Source: Verrucomicrobiota bacterium
GTDB taxonomy: Bacteria > Verrucomicrobiota > Verrucomicrobiia > Opitutales > UBA2995
DNA length: 5,281 nucleotides
Assembly: GCA_027297085.1 (NCBI GenBank)
Contig: JAPUIL010000355.1
Span: 1 to 5,281 of the forward strand
Direction: 5' to 3'
The notes under the pieces were generated by a model that saw only the letters and a program-made list of their open reading frames with translations, made no database searches and was not told where the DNA came from. This document shows, piece by piece, positions 4,815 through 5,281 of this stretch. Position 1 is the first letter of the stretch; each line of letters starts with the position of its first letter. The position numbers and the translations under genes are program-made.

Positions 4815-5281
4815 ATGAAACGAGTCATCGTAATAGAAGACCACACAGCCGTTCGACAGATGATATGTCAGCTTGTCGAGTCGAACCAAGATTTTGAAGT
4901 CGTAGGCGATACCGGCGACGGACAGGAAGCCTATAATCTTTGCCTGGAATTGCGCCCCGACCTCGTCATTCTCGACATTATGCTACCAGGCTTAAACGGC
5001 GTAGAAGTTCTAAAACGTTTCAGTCGTCATCTCCGGAATACCCGGGTTCTGGTATTTAGCGGCTATAAAAACGAAAACCTCTTGAAGAGCTGTATGTTGT
5101 CAGGAGCCCATGGGTTTGTTGAGAAATCTGCCACGCTGGATGTTCTCAAAGACGCGATGCAAATAGTATCAGAAGGAGGAACCAGTTTTGGGAAAGACAG
5201 CTCCCGAATTCTCAGCATGGTCCTGAACAAGGCCAATAAACCTCGCACGGTGGATGTATTAACTGCGCGCGAACGCGAAAC
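4815..5281 (+). CDS. LuxR/NarL-type response regulator, N-terminal part (cut by right edge)
   Basis: The frame is open from ATG 4815 to the window end (155 codons). Residues 1 to about 120 form a receiver domain: acidic pair E8-D9 after 'KRVIVI', phospho-acceptor D54 in 'PDLVILDIMLPGLNG', the switch Ser S82 in 'VLVFSGY', and conserved K104 in 'GFVEKSA'. A linker of about 28 residues leads to 'LTARERE' at 149-155, the opening of a LuxR/GerE helix-turn-helix, where the window ends. It is therefore a NarL/FixJ-family transcription factor switched by phosphorylation. Usual length is 205-225 residues, so about a quarter is missing. No histidine kinase is nearby, so the partner and targets are unknown. 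The start has no Shine-Dalgarno sequence (CACCACCTC precedes it) but is well placed for the receiver fold. Confidence 0.93.
   Translation, partial: MKRVIVIEDHTAVRQMICQLVESNQDFEVVGDTGDGQEAYNLCLELRPDLVILDIMLPGLNGVEVLKRFSRHLRNTRVLVFSGYKNENLLKSCMLSGAHGFVEKSATLDVLKDAMQIVSEGGTSFGKDSSRILSMVLNKANKPRTVDVLTARERE

Noticed and set aside
5063..5248. Minus-strand open frame of 61 codons near the right edge
   Set aside because: It is antisense to the receiver domain and linker of the response regulator.

Overview
The window is ordinary bacterial chromosome, a little under 50% GC by eye, with no phage, insertion-sequence, plasmid or CRISPR signatures. The gene families are widespread, so the taxon can only be suggested. 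The ECF sigma factor is coupled to a short, FecR-free, single-pass anti-sigma-like protein whose N-terminus carries a 'LVNLYLDKE...' and 'SYCRMHQAT' style. Most genes also lack clear Shine-Dalgarno sequences. Together these resemble Verrucomicrobiota (Opitutae-like) genomes; this is an inference from family resemblance, not a measurement.

Region 1 (1-1638, + strand) is a tight housekeeping operon. It holds the 3' end of dapA, then dapB overlapping it by an ATGA, then ruvA three bases after the dapB stop. dapA and dapB encode consecutive steps of lysine/diaminopimelate synthesis; ruvA encodes the Holliday-junction binding protein and shares no pathway with them.

Region 2 (1661-2880, - strand) converges on ruvA, with only 22 bases between the two stop codons. 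An ECF sigma-70 factor is followed, through another ATGA overlap, by a single-pass membrane protein that is very probably its anti-sigma partner. Upstream of the sigma gene lies a TGTAAC-N16-CGTT element that looks like an ECF-class promoter and suggests autoregulation.

Region 3 (2881-3477) is non-coding apart from a complete tRNA-Lys(UUU) with an encoded CCA at 3204-3279. It also contains several short inverted repeats and weak candidate promoters.

Region 4 (3478-4695, + strand) is a 12-helix major facilitator superfamily transporter of unknown substrate. After a 119-base AT-rich gap, a NarL/FixJ-type response regulator starts at 4815 and runs off the right edge just as its LuxR-type helix-turn-helix begins. 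No histidine kinase is present in the window.

I found no convincing undescribed system. The points most worth a second look are the sigma/anti-sigma pair with its promoter, the unassigned extracytoplasmic domain of the anti-sigma protein, the ruvA linkage to dap genes, and the palindrome ahead of the transporter.
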